Below, one piece after another: positions 33,638 to 44,715 of a stretch of 64,000 bases of DNA. Position 1 is the stretch's first letter, and every line of letters begins with the position of its first letter. A program made the translations under genes and the position numbers. Origin of the DNA: Zopfochytrium polystomum (taxonomy: Eukaryota; Chytridiomycota; Chytridiomycetes; Chytridiales; Chytridiaceae); contig JAIVFJ010000103.1 of assembly GCA_025765615.1 (NCBI GenBank), positions 62,001 to 126,000 on the forward strand, read 5' to 3'. Below the pieces are notes generated by a model. The model had not been told where the DNA came from. It saw only the letters and a program-made list of their open reading frames with translations, and did no database searches.

Positions 33638-36268
33638 ATGGCGGCTGCCCTCCACCAGCAGCAGCAGCAGCAGCACCAGTATCTTCAGCATCTACAGCAG
33701 CAGCAGCAGCACCAGCGCTACATGACTGCCGCCTCGGCGGAGCTGCCCCTTACCTCCTCCGCCGTGGACCCCGCCTCAACCTCGATCGCTGCCACCTCCG
33801 CCTCAAACACTTCTCCCTACTACGTCGCAAAGCGGCAGCCTGCAAAACCACCGACCTCGTCGTCGCCATCCAGCGGTCTGTCTTCGCCTGTCACCGCATC
33901 CCCCTCGTTGGCCTACCAGACGCACCAATTCGTCCAGGCTGCCGGCGCCCAACGCTCTGCGCCTCTTCAACCCCCCCTTTTCTTCCTCATCGTCGTCATC
34001 AGCCTTGTCGTCCGCTACAACGGCCGCCTCACCCCACTTTTCGATCGTTCCGTCAGCGGCGGCGGCTATGGCCGGCAAATCTGAGCCCATTGGCGCAGCA
34101 ACAACCTCCTCGAACGCCTCACCCACCCCAACAGCCTCCACTGTCGAACTCTCTACAAAGTCGAAAGACGAACTTATACGGCTCGCCAATCGGATCAATG
34201 CAGAGCTGAACATTAAGAACAAGGTTATTTATGATCTCAAGATGAAGGAACAGTGGCTGTTGGCCGAGTTCATGGCGATCAAGAAGAACGCACAGGCTCA
34301 GCCCGCCACAGACGACGATCCGACTTCCGTCATTGAACACCTTTTGTCATCAAAAGACTCCTTGTCCGCCGCTGGCTTTGAGGATGCTAGAGTGAAGCTT
34401 TTCCAGGCCCTGCTGTATTTCAGGCGAGAGCTTGCAAAGGCGAAGAACGTTGTCGATCAGGTAATTCCCTGTTGTATGCGCCTTTGTTTCCCCTGGCCCT
34501 TGCTCCTCCCACTTCGCCTTTCCTAAGTAATATATTTCGCTATTCACACTTTCAATGCGCCATCGCCTACTTCTGTGTTGAATCTGCTTCTCAGAACTCG
34601 AGCCTGCTTCGGGATACGGAGATGAAGCTCGGGTCTACTCAGGCCGAAGTGGGCTACTTGCAGAGCGTTCTTCAGAGGTATGCTGCCAAGGGTGCGGGGA
34701 CTCCAGATATAGTGACGCTGGAGCGAGAGCGCATTCAGCAGCTGGAGCAGTCTCTCCGGGCTGCGCAAAATGACATATCGACGCTCCAGTCGAAGGTCGC
34801 TCTCTGGTGTCGGGCTTCAAAAAAGAACCAGGTATGTCCTGTTTCTTTGAGTGGAGACGGAATCATTCCAGCCGCATCTGTGTGAAATGCGGGCAATTGA
34901 AAGTGATTGGCCAATGCTCACCATATCAAACCTTCCTGGTTACAATTTATGAACCAATTTTGTGATGGGCCCTCCACTCAAAACTTGTAGGATGCGCGTA
35001 TTCAGGCAGAAGCAAGCCAGCGAACCATCGAAAGCGAAGCAGCGACTCTGCGCGGGCTCCTTGCTCAGTCAAAGGCCACCGAGGAGCAGTTGCGGCGCCG
35101 AATCACCCAGTTGGAAGACGAGCTTATTGCTTCCCAGGCTGCATCCACCTCCCGAAGTGCGCACCCAGCTGGCAATGGCGGTGGCGCTGCACCTTCCGTG
35201 CTTCTGGCCCTCGAGAATAAAGTACGTGCTCAGGACCAAACAATCAAGGAGCAAGAGCAAAAGATTCGGAGTACAGAGGACACTGTGGACTCGGCTCGTC
35301 AGCGCATCACTGAGTTTGAACGGACGATGCAAGACGCGTGCCAAACTGTTGACGATTTGGAAAAGGAGAACACGGACCTTCGCGCGGAGGTGCGCGCCCG
35401 AGACGCCACCATTGCCGAACTAAGCTCACGTCTTCATCGGCTCGAATCGGCGGTGAGCGATTCGGGGAGAGACGTCGAAGAGGTCGCGACTCGCCTCCTA
35501 GCCGCCGAGGACGATGCCGCCCGCGCCGTGTCTGAAGTCGAGCGGCTCCGCAGCGAGACGCGCGAACTGTCCCTCATGCGGGACCGGCTCCTGATTCGCG
35601 TCGACGAAGCGGAAGGGGAGGTGGAGTCCGTCCGGAGAACACTTCGCGACGCGCAGACAAGCGGGGACCGTCACGCAGAGGAACTGGCGGACCGCTTGCG
35701 CAGAGCGGAGGAGCGACACCTATCGGAAATCCAGTCGGTCCGGGAGCAATTGACGGCGGCCGTCGAGGCGCGGGCGCAGGTCGAGAAGGACCTGGAGGAG
35801 GCGATCGAGCTCTGCTCGGTGCTGCAAGAGGAGCTCACGGCGGCTCGCAACGGCCTGACGGGCGGTGCCGCTGGACCAGGCTCATCTGCCGGGACAGCTT
35901 CCGACGCGGGAAGCGTGGCGGGGGACGCGTCGTCCGCGGGCAAGGAGATCGACTCGCTCCGGCGGGCGCTGGCCAAATTCCAAGAGCGCGAAGAGGAGGC
36001 GGTTGAGGCGCTCGAGACGGCCGAGGCGCGGGTCAACGCGCTGGAGGAGCTCTCGCGCGCGTACCCGGCCCACATTGAGGAGCTCACTGCGCAGCTTGCC
36101 GAGACGAACGACGACGTGCGCATCCTTTCGGAGAAGCTCGCGCGCGCCACGACGGAGGCGGCGGCCATGACCGAGGCGTCCGTGAAGACGCGCGGCGAGC
36201 TGGCCGCGGCGCTTGCCGAGAACGAACGGCTGCGCGCTGAGCTGTCTCAGAGAGGCACGTCGGAGTGA
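33638..36268 (+). CDS. Long coiled-coil protein of unknown function (one apparent frameshift)
   Basis: Model join(33638..34460,34595..34831,34991..36268), about 778 aa if one base in the C7 run at 33971-33977 is surplus. Upstream of the run the frame reads MAAALHQQQ; downstream the Ser-rich continuation (PPFSSSSSSSALSSATTAAS) is one frame over. An ATG at 34005 could instead start a shorter protein. Residues about 175-220 contain a compact conserved-looking segment (SKDELIRLANRINAELNIKN, then KEQWLLAEF). From about 300 onward it is heptad-rich coiled coil (ERIQQLEQSLRAAQNDISTL, QRITEFERTMQDACQTVDDL) with a Gly/Ser break near 640. I do not recognise a named family; a structural or tethering role is only inferred from the coiled coil. 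Confidence 0.6.
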
Positions 36269-37347
36269 ACTTTGCTTGCAGCTTATGTGCGTGTGTAGTC
36301 AGAGTGTGTATGTGTGAGTATGTGAGTATGGGGGGCCGGGTGGAAGCGTTTGGATTCCCCCAAGCCCATATGGGGCACCAGAGAAGACATTTTAGGATTT
36401 GGGCATTTCCGAGTTTCAAACAAAAGAATAGGGTTTTAGCACTTCGAGGGGGAAGAATGGAAGTAAGCAAAGCGGGCTGCATGTGGGCGGGGAAGGGTTT
36501 CGTCGTTTAATACTGGCTTTTCGTTCATTCCCCCTCTATATTTTTTTTTTGTTTTCTTTTTGCTCTTTTTTTTTTTTTTTTCCTTTGCTTCTGCTTTTCT
36601 GTTTCCTTCGTCACCGTTAGAGTTTGACCTTGATTGATGTCCGCTTTCCTGCTCGCACGAGTACCGGTTCTCGACCCAATTTTGCTTTCCATCTCTCTTG
36701 TATCTCGGACTTTTGTTTCCTTTTTTTTTTCTTCTTTTTTTTTCTTTTTTTACCTTTCCGTTTGATTTGCTTTCTTTGTATAGCGCGGAGCGAAAGATCC
36801 ATGCACGTATCTCTCTCACTTTTCTCATTCTTTCTTTGTTTCCGCATTGTGTGTGTTTGCCGTATGTGCGGGCGCGGGACGCGTGTTGTGAATGTGAGGG
36901 CGAGTAGTCTGGTTTCTCGCGTTCCTGTCCCCGGTGTGATTCCCCTCCCCGCTTCCTTGGTTTGAGGAACAGAGCCTGGAGGATATCCCACTTCCATTAT
37001 TTCCTTAACAGCAATTATTTTTTTTTTTCACCCTCTTTTGCATCAACAAGCGGGCTCGATCTTTCTATTTCTTCTCCGCTTTTGGGTTGAGCTGTTTCGC
37101 GCGCGTGTCCCGTTCGCGACACATTTCCATTTGTTACATCTCGCGTTCATCAGCCAATGTTGAATCGACCGCGAAATAAAAAGCTAACAACCAAGAAAGT
37201 TCCCTGCGGTTATTGTCGTTTCTCTATCCTTCGTGTGCGTGCACCCCTTTTTTCCCTTCTTTTTTCTTTTTCTCCCGCCTGTTGTTGTTCCTCCGCCACA
37301 AAGCGCCCTGGTCCTTTGGTCCCTCGCCCCTCCGCACCACCAACGTC
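36269..37347. other. Intergenic region, T-rich
   Basis: About 1.1 kb with several T runs (36540-36585, 36720-36750, 37018-37030) and no supported exon. The right end is presumably the promoter and leader of the adenylyl cyclase; an open frame starting at 37213 could extend that protein upstream. Confidence 0.5.
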
Positions 37348-40300
37348 ATGCTGAAATTTCTTCCCAACCACGTCCGCAGCATATGCAGCGCGTCGTCGTC
37401 GACCCCAGTCCAGCTGCAGTTGCCACACGTTGCCGTGGACGACCGCGGAGCCGTCCCCGTCATCGACATGTCGGGTGGGTGTTGCACAAAGGGAAACGGG
37501 TGGTCCCACCGCCGGAGACCGGGTAAAAAAAAATCAGAGGAATCATACTACATTCGTCAAAGTAACAGTCCTCCGTCGCTGCAACCCCCAACGCCGCCGC
37601 CACCGAACTTTTCCTCCCTTTCCAATGATAGGCTTCACACAACTGTCCAGTCACCTCACTCAAGAGCACGGCATCGACGGCGCCGCGAAACTTGTCGAGG
37701 CCATCAACAGCCCCTTTGAGAAGATCATCCGCCGTGTCTACGCACGGTCGGGCTCGATCGTGAAGTTCGCGGGGGACTCTGCCGTTGTGTGCTGGTGAGG
37801 GCGGAGCGTTCGTTTGTCCGTTGGACTTTCGGCACGCGGTTTGATGTCGCTGTTCCTTTTTTTTTTTTTTCTTTTCACTCTCGTTCCCTTCCGACTTCGA
37901 AAGACCTATCCAAATTTTCGTTAGGGGTGCTGCCTGGAACTCATCGACAGTTTTCGCCTCAACGGGAACAAACCCGCTCTCGCGACCGGAGATGCCGCAG
38001 GCATCCACATCGGAATCGGGTTCGGCGTCGTCAACCACATCCACCTGGGCGAGCGGAGCGCGCTGCAAGAAGGCGGCATCACGCGTCGCGAGTACTTGAT
38101 CGCGGGAGCGGTGTCGTGGAGGGCGGCACCATGCTGAATTTTGGCTCCAGAGGACAAGCCGTGCTGTCTAATCGCTACGTGCAGGCTGTGTCAGAGGCCG
38201 TTCATGAGATTCTCATCGTGCAACTCTCTCGTGCATCATATTTTGCGAGGCGGACGGACAAAGGCGGGCGACGCTGTCATTAGCGACGAAGACGCGACAC
38301 TGAAGCAGTTTGTTCAAAGCGTCGGGCCGAGGGAGAAAGTAACGACTACGAGCGTGATGGCCTAAACGACGTCACAGACGAAGACCTCGATATCAGGGCC
38401 GGACTTCAGTACACCGGGTCTTCCATAGTGAGGTACATTGTGCAGAATGAGGAGACGTCTCCAGGCATCGCTCGGGGCACGCGTTCACTGCATCGTCAAC
38501 CCACAGCAAACGAACAGTCGCGAGGCTCCTCGTGCAACCACGACCCGGTCAAAGTCGACGACTACAGCGATCTCCACATCGTGACCGTCGTCTTCTTCCG
38601 GTTTCCAGACGTCGCGCTCCACGGCGACCTCATCACACTGCCGCAGCCGTCCGAGCCATCCGAGCCGCCGCGCCGTCCTGCCGCGCATAGCCCCCTCCAC
38701 GACGCCCAACTCCTCACCGAAACCGCAATGGCGTGCGTCGGCACGAACGGCGGCAGCCTCCGGCAGGTGAACTACGACGACAAGGGCTTTGCGGCGCTCG
38801 CGGTTTGGGGCATCCGCGACCTCGCGCACAGCCGCTCTACCGCGCCGAGCCCGCTCGCGGCGTTTGCGGCGCGCGTGAAGGAGATGGGGTGCGCTTCGAG
38901 CGGCGGCGGCGGCGGCGGCGGCAACGGGAACCGCTTCGGCCGAATCGACGTGGGCGTGGCGTCCGGCACCGTGTACGCGGGCTTTGTTGGGAACGAGCTC
39001 CGTGGACGGGACCGTGCTCGGCGCGGCTGTGAACCTCGCGGCGCGGCTCATGTGTATGGAGTCGGAGCGCTGGGTCGACAGGGTCGAGATCTTTGAGGTG
39101 TCGGTCCGGTGTGACCAGAGCACGTACGACGTGTGTAAAAACTACTTTGACTTTGAAACTCCCTCTCGAGATGTTGTGCTCAAAGGTTCGTCAATGCACA
39201 AAGCCCATTTCACACTGCGGACGCTGCTCGACTATCACTTTGCCTTTTTCTGTCTGATCAAATTTCTTGTCCTGTGAACGACTTGGTGACGTAGGGCTCT
39301 CCGGCCCTCTTTCCTTTTATCCACTGGTCGGAGCGAGAAGAAATGGAGCAGGGACCGTCGCTGATACTTTACAATCGAAGCTTTTTGGAAGAGAATCCGA
39401 AGTCAGTATCATTGATGGAACCATCGAAAGGTGGAGGCAGGATCGCCCACATCAAAAACTCCTTTCACTGGAAGGTCTGGATTTGGCAAGTCGGCCCTCA
39501 CTTTTCTTATTTGCGAGCGATTTAAGCAAGAGTCAGGCGTTATACTGTGGTAAGCAAAAGGCAAAAAAAACCCTTTTCTACAATACTCACCCAGAAATAC
39601 TTATCGGCCAAACTCAGCACCTCAGTGGCCTCGTTCTCGTTCCTTGGCGCGCTTCTTCATGCATTAGTAGCGCAGCTTCAATCTGCAGGAGTAAAATCAG
39701 ATGCTTTGGTCTCACGAAACTCATTGTATCTGGCCGTACAGACGAGCCAACACTCGCTGCACGGCAAGCCTTCCAAAGATGCAGATCCGATATCGTCGTT
39801 CTTGTTCGATTCTGTGTTTTGCTTGAACGTGGGGCACTGCACGCTTTGAAGGCAATCCCAGGCTTCCGTTGGGCAGACGCGATGTCGGTGCAAAGCGGCG
39901 ACACTGCTTTGACGCTCTCGTCAGTTGTGACTCAGCTGCTTCTTGCAGTCCAGCGACTGCAATTTAAGATAGTCGTCATATGCGACGACGGACAGGTGCG
40001 GTGGTCATGAGCTTCGTTTCGTGCTAAATTTGACGGACACTCTGTTTGTTTCTCTCCCCGGTGGATCGATCAACAGTCGTGGAGAGTTCTTCATGGCAAA
40101 ATGCAGCTGTGTCCTCTCGTTCTCTTTGTCGTAGCTGGCAGAGCAGTGGAAGTGTGTTTGTGGCACTGATGTTCGTCCCTTCCGGACTCTCATTATAACG
40201 CCAAACAGGAGTGGGAGCTTCGCGAGGAATTGGACAACTTGCTGTTGCATTGCACGCACCACATACAGCTCGGTCCTTTGTCGGTAGAGTCCATCAAAAG

Positions 40301-41853
40301 CATTATCCAGCACAGTCTAGGAGAGGTTGCGGCGGACGACAATATTATACAAAGCATTATTCAACGATCGAACGGAATACCCATCGCCCTGCATGTCATT
40401 TTATCCAACATCAAAGCGCATTGCAGTCTGGATAGCTCTCGCACGGTTTGCGTCGGAAGCTGACAGCGAAGGAGCTGGGACCCATTGGAATGACGATTGA
40501 CAACGTCCAGGCCAGTGAGTGGGTCGCACTGCTTTAGAAGATAGGGGAAGAAAGCACTCATAAACAAAAGGTTGGACTCGCTTTCCGCGACATTCCGGCA
40601 GTTGATTTCCGTCGCGGCTGTTGTCGGTCAATACTTTGATTTACAGTCCTTGTGTGCCGTCCTGAAATCTTTGGAGCTCGAGGGGAGAGCGAGGTCAAAG
40701 AACTGTTCGCGCGAGATAGGTACGGCTTTGTGTCGGCCGTGGCGGCTGATACCGAGGAGTACGAGGATAAAGGTATTGGTTTCCGCGAATCCGTTTTTTA
40801 GGATAGGAGAATTTCATCCCAAGACGGAGCAAGACGGCACTTTTCACGTGGACGAGATTGTGAAGCGGGTCCACGCGTTCTGCCACGACCCGCTGTTCGT
40901 TTTGCAGATGGAGCTCTGCGGAAGTTCAGGCTGGTTTTCGCTCCGACCTCACAGCGGCGGAAGCGAGTGCGACCAATTGGAATTCAGCGAGAGTGTGAGC
41001 GGCCAAAAAAAAAACCCCCCCGAACACAATTTTTTCCTTTTTTTTTTTTTTTTTTTTTTTGAGAAATTCCTTCTAACAATACGATCCTCTCTTTTTCAAG
41101 AGTAAGCACAACAGCGTCGTTTACTACGGCTATGTCGCGAACATGATCTCCTTGTCCGCAATGCTGATCGAGAGCCGCCGGCTGGTGGCCGAGAGCTTGA
41201 ACGTGTTTGAACACTGCGTGCAAGAGTTGGTGTCGTGTTTGCAGGCGGCACCTGCACACCTGGTAAGCGGGGGGGCGGCGAGTTGCGGGACTCGGCGGAA
41301 AAAAAGAGAAAAAAATAATAAAACGAAAGAAAATACTCACGCGCACCTTCCCTTACACACACGAAAAAAAAAAAAAATAAAAATAAAATAAAACCCCACC
41401 AAGAGCACCATAAACATCGTCTCAAGCACGCTCCTCGCCACCCTCCAACTCGGCGTCGCAATCTCCCTGAACGAGTCGCCGCCGCTGCACCCCGCGCACG
41501 GCCGTCGCGTGCCTCCGGGGCTTCGCGCGGCGCGTCGCCCCGTGCAAACAAGCGGGCCGCTGCTGCGTCGCGGTCGCCGGCGCTGCGGCGCTGGTCCTCA
41601 AAGGCGACGCGGGCCGCGCGGAGCGTCCGCTTCGCCGCGTACCTCAAACTCTCCAGGCGACGAGGACGACGACGACGGCAGGATGCCGCAGCACGTCCGC
41701 CTGATGCTGCGCGCGCAGCTGCTGCGGCTGCGCTGGTTGAGGGAGCGGGGCCGGGTGGCCGTGGCGGACGAGGCGCGGGCGCTGGTGAATCAGCTTGGGG
41801 CCGTGTGCAACCGGTTGGATCCGGACGTGCTGAGGGCGCGGTTGGATTTGTGA
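37348..41853 (+). CDS. Soluble-type (ADCY10-like) adenylyl cyclase, frames interrupted
   Basis: Two class III cyclase domains and an AAA-type ATPase region can be read in order, but not in one frame. C1: FLPNHVRSI, then VIDMSGFTQLSSHL across the 37474/37632 splice, SGSIVKFAGDSAVVCW, CCLELIDSFRLNG, IHIGIGFGVVNHIHLGE and RREYLIAG, then GQAVLSNRYVQAVSEAV in another frame. C2: LHIVTVVFFRFPDV, NYDDKGFAALAVWG and VGVASGTVYAGFVG, then GTVLGAAVNLAARLM in another frame. ATPase: KLFGRESEVSIIDGTIERW, then Walker A SGFGKSALTFLICERF one frame over; later SIIQRSNGIPIALHVILSNI and RQLISVAAVVGQYFDLQSL. The protein would make cAMP in the cytosol or flagellum. At least four single-base shifts are needed, mostly at G runs (38104-38106, 39474). 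Whether it is a pseudogene or consensus error is open. The start codon is uncertain. Confidence 0.75.
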
Positions 41854-41860
41854 GAAACTG

Positions 41861-41911
<51 letters not shown>

Positions 41912-42031
41912 ACTTGGCCGACGCCTACTTGTACTGCGGCCCCCTCCATATCTCTCTCTTTTTTTTCCGCCCCCCCAATAATGAAAGCGCGATCAACGCC
42001 GCCAGGTTGTTTTCCTGCCAACAACGTTAGC

Positions 42032-42062
<31 letters not shown>

Positions 42063-42507
42063 GCAATAACAACCAAAAAAAAAAAAAAAAAAAAGGGGCT
42101 GCAGTAGCAGAATGCCCGTTTCTTGTTTTCCACAGGGTCCCTCTGTGCCCTCGACCCACTCGACCTGCCTGCTGCACAAATCCACATTATCAAAATATAT
42201 AATTACAAAATGACCCAGCTGTACAATGAGTACCAGCTTTAGGCAACCTGTTACGCTACCAATCCACCACGCATCTGCGAAATTTCATTTTGATCTGTCA
42301 AAAATTCGCAAAAGTTTGGCAAAGTGAAATGTACCGCACTACACCACAATTTTTGCTGTTTCCACGAAAACTTCTGTCACCCCACTGTACGCTGGTTACC
42401 AGTGGGGGGTTCTATTGGTGGAGCAACAGGCTAATTTTGATGATTGTGCGCGGTTTGCGCAAGTGGATCTGGGTCTGCTGCTGTTACGGGGACTCCACCG
42501 TGAATTC
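41854..42507. other. Intergenic region with A50 tract and CAA repeat
   Basis: An unbroken run of about 50 A occupies 41861-41910, seven bases after the last stop codon of the cyclase frame. A (CAA)n repeat lies at 42029-42065, followed by an A19 run. A stretch at 41911-41945 could read LADAYLYCGP, resembling a TPR helix, so the true 3' end of the cyclase may be further right. Confidence 0.5.
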
Positions 42508-42748
42508 CTGGGGGGCAGGGGTTCGCAACAATCAATATCAATCAATGGATTGAAGGATTGTGAGACACCAATCAATTTCCAATACAATGGCCAATTTTCA
42601 TCAATTTTTTCCATCACATCACATCAGTGGCACCAGGGCTGGTTTGTTTTGAAAGCAATATAAACTGGTGCAACAGACGCAGACCCCTGCCACCACCCTC
42701 CACCCTCAACCCAGCAAAAAAATAGTAACACCCCATCGACATAACAAA

Positions 42749-44335
42749 ATGGCTCAAGTTTCAACAAATGCTGGCTGCAACTTCTCGCACAAGGAGATTG
42801 CCTGTCAGTTTTTTGAGCTGAGCCAGAGCGCCCACCATAAATGCACTTTGTGTCCAGGAGCCAAGTTAATCAAGCAAGAGCTCAGTTGCGCTACAGCAAA
42901 CTTGCTTGTCACATTCGAAGTGTTCACCTCAATTGGCAAGAGATGATGGCTCCTTTGGTGTCAACTGCCACACTGTCAACTATGCAAAAGGTTTGTGATT
43001 GTCTCTCTGAACCATTTTGCTGTTTTGCTAACACTTATTGTCAGGCAAGAAAGATATATGGTTGGCTTGATTGGGTTGTTTCAGACAACCATGACTTTGG
43101 ATTTTGCAGCAAGGCAACAACACGCAAGTACACGAACCTCCCTCCTCTCTCCCGCAACACTTTCATGAAGTATCTACATTTGACAGTTGCAGAGGCGCAA
43201 CAATCTATTGCCCAAACTCTTCCAAAAAAAGTTTGCCCTTATATTTGACTCATGGTCAGACCGTCCTGTGCAGTATACTGGAGTTTATGCTATTGCTAAG
43301 GAGCTTTCACAGCCTGTTCTACTAGCGTTGGCTCCGCTGACAGATGAAGAGGACATGAGCGCAGAAGGTCATGCTCTATTCCTTGAGGAGTCTCTTGCCA
43401 CTTATGGACAAAATGAAACTTGATGGTCTTCCACATTCACAATGGTGGAACACTTCCTGCAACTTAGGCCATTTACTGATAATGAAAGTGATTTGGTTGA
43501 GCACCTTCCAACACCTGCTGAGATTATCTGCATTGAAGAATTGTTTGAAAAGCTCAAGGAGATGGAGTTTGTATCAAAGCTTCTTCAAAGGGAAAAAACA
43601 ACAATCCAACAAGCACATGTGATGTTTGATAGATTGATTGAAATGTTTCCCTCCATGCAAGAGTATCTTGGACCAGAAGCCAATATTGTCAAGTTCAAAA
43701 CATTTGAATCAGGCATCGTTAAAATTTTTTTTTTTTTATATTGTTCCAGCCCTGTAGAGGCTGACAGGAAGAGGAAGAGCCATCAACAATAGACTACATC
43801 CAGGTATCACCTCAGCAAACCCACCCCATGCACTACGGACTGACAGGGTTGTCATCCATCTCCGCTGCACCACTCCTTGTGATTCAAGACCGTACTCTTT
43901 CTTGTTCCCTTCAACAGCTGGCGTCGTGACTTGAACCCTAGGCCCTCGAGTGACAGATACCCAGACCCCCAATGCTTTCCCAGCTAGGCTCTTGTGAGGG
44001 GCTCAGGCATTGTTAAAATTCTTGAGGCTCAGAGGACTCCCTTACGCTGGAAGAGACAGTTCAATGCAGCCAATTGCTCCGGCCACAAGAGGCTCCTACG
44101 ACGCCAACAAAGAGCGGTTGGGAAAGTATTATGGAGGATGGACTCAGGAAGAAGGAGCGTTGTGGTGCTTTCTACTACCCAGACCTGTCATGGATACCTA
44201 CAACGTCAAAAATTGTCGAGAGGCTCTTCAGCAAATGTTCTTTTGTTTGCACTGACGACCGGAAATCTATGCTGCCAGAGAATTTTGAATGTACGCTGTT
44301 TGTGAAAGAGAATCAATCTTTCTGGAGCGAAGAAT
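42749..44335 (+). pseudogene. hAT transposase (BED zinc finger), decayed and split by a SINE
   Basis: Pieces in different frames follow the order of hAT transposases. A BED-type finger is near the start (KCTLCPGAKLI, then HIRSVH). Next come IYGWLDWVVSDNHDFGFC, TRKYTNLPPLSRNTFMKYL, FALIFDSWSDRPVQYTGVYA and LAPLTDEEDM. After the SINE come GSYDANKERLGKYY and the C-terminal dimerisation region (WIPTTSKIVERLFSKCSF, then RKSMLPENFECTLFVKE). Several frame changes and the 0.29-kb insertion at 43709-44020 make it non-functional. The family relation is by pattern to the oomycete/fungal hAT type. Confidence 0.8.
43709..44020 (-). mobile_element. tRNA-derived SINE with 18-bp target duplication
   Basis: The SINE body is 43727-44002, read on the minus strand. 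Its 5' end is tRNA-like: a box A resembling TAGCTGGGAAAGC at 43974-43986 and a box B GGTTCAAGTC at 43928-43937, about 37 nt apart, as in RNA polymerase III internal promoters. It ends in an A tract (T run at 43725-43737 on the plus strand). The flanks TCAGGCATCGTTAAAATT (43709-43726) and TCAGGCATTGTTAAAATT (44003-44020) are a target-site duplication with one mismatch. Removing one flank and the insert restores the transposase continuity (SGIVKI...). Confidence 0.85.
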
Positions 44336-44715
44336 TGATTGTGCGGCTTCTTGGAGTGGGTGGTGGTGGAGGAGGAGGAGGAAGGAAACGAATGAGTGCC
44401 TTCGTTTTGTCCTTTCCCCGCAATTCTATTGAAAATTGATGGAGAGACAAACTTTGAATTGAAATTGAATTTTGCAAACCCCTCCTGGGGGGCCCTTCAG
44501 GTGATTCGCATGTCGCAAGAGAACAATAAGCGCTTCCCCCTGCCCAACCCATGTATCGATTCTCAGGTTGTATAGGCCATTTATTACAAACGAAACCTTT
44601 TGCGATTACAACAAAATAAAAAGTGGCCAGAAGCCGTATCTTCCTCGCTCCGACATCAGTCTCTCCGAACACCAATTCTAGCCCTCAGCCCTTCCTTTCC
44701 CTCTGAAAAACTATT

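Larger units (their letters stand above)
42508..44492. mobile_element. hAT-type DNA transposon with 8-bp target duplication
   Basis: The element body runs 42516-44484. The left end is CAGGGGTTCGCAA and the right end, read inward on the other strand, is GAGGGGTTTGCAA, a short imperfect inverted repeat typical of hAT elements. Both ends are flanked by the same 8 bases, CTGGGGGG (42508-42515 and 44485-44492), the target-duplication length of the hAT superfamily. Inside lies a broken BED-finger hAT transposase and a tRNA-derived SINE. The G-rich duplication lies in a G-rich site, so one or two bases of the match could be chance. Confidence 0.8.

Noticed and set aside
37348..41910. Processed retrocopy of the cyclase, because of the A50 tract
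   Set aside because: Introns with canonical sites are still present (for example 37475-37631), which a retrocopy would lack.
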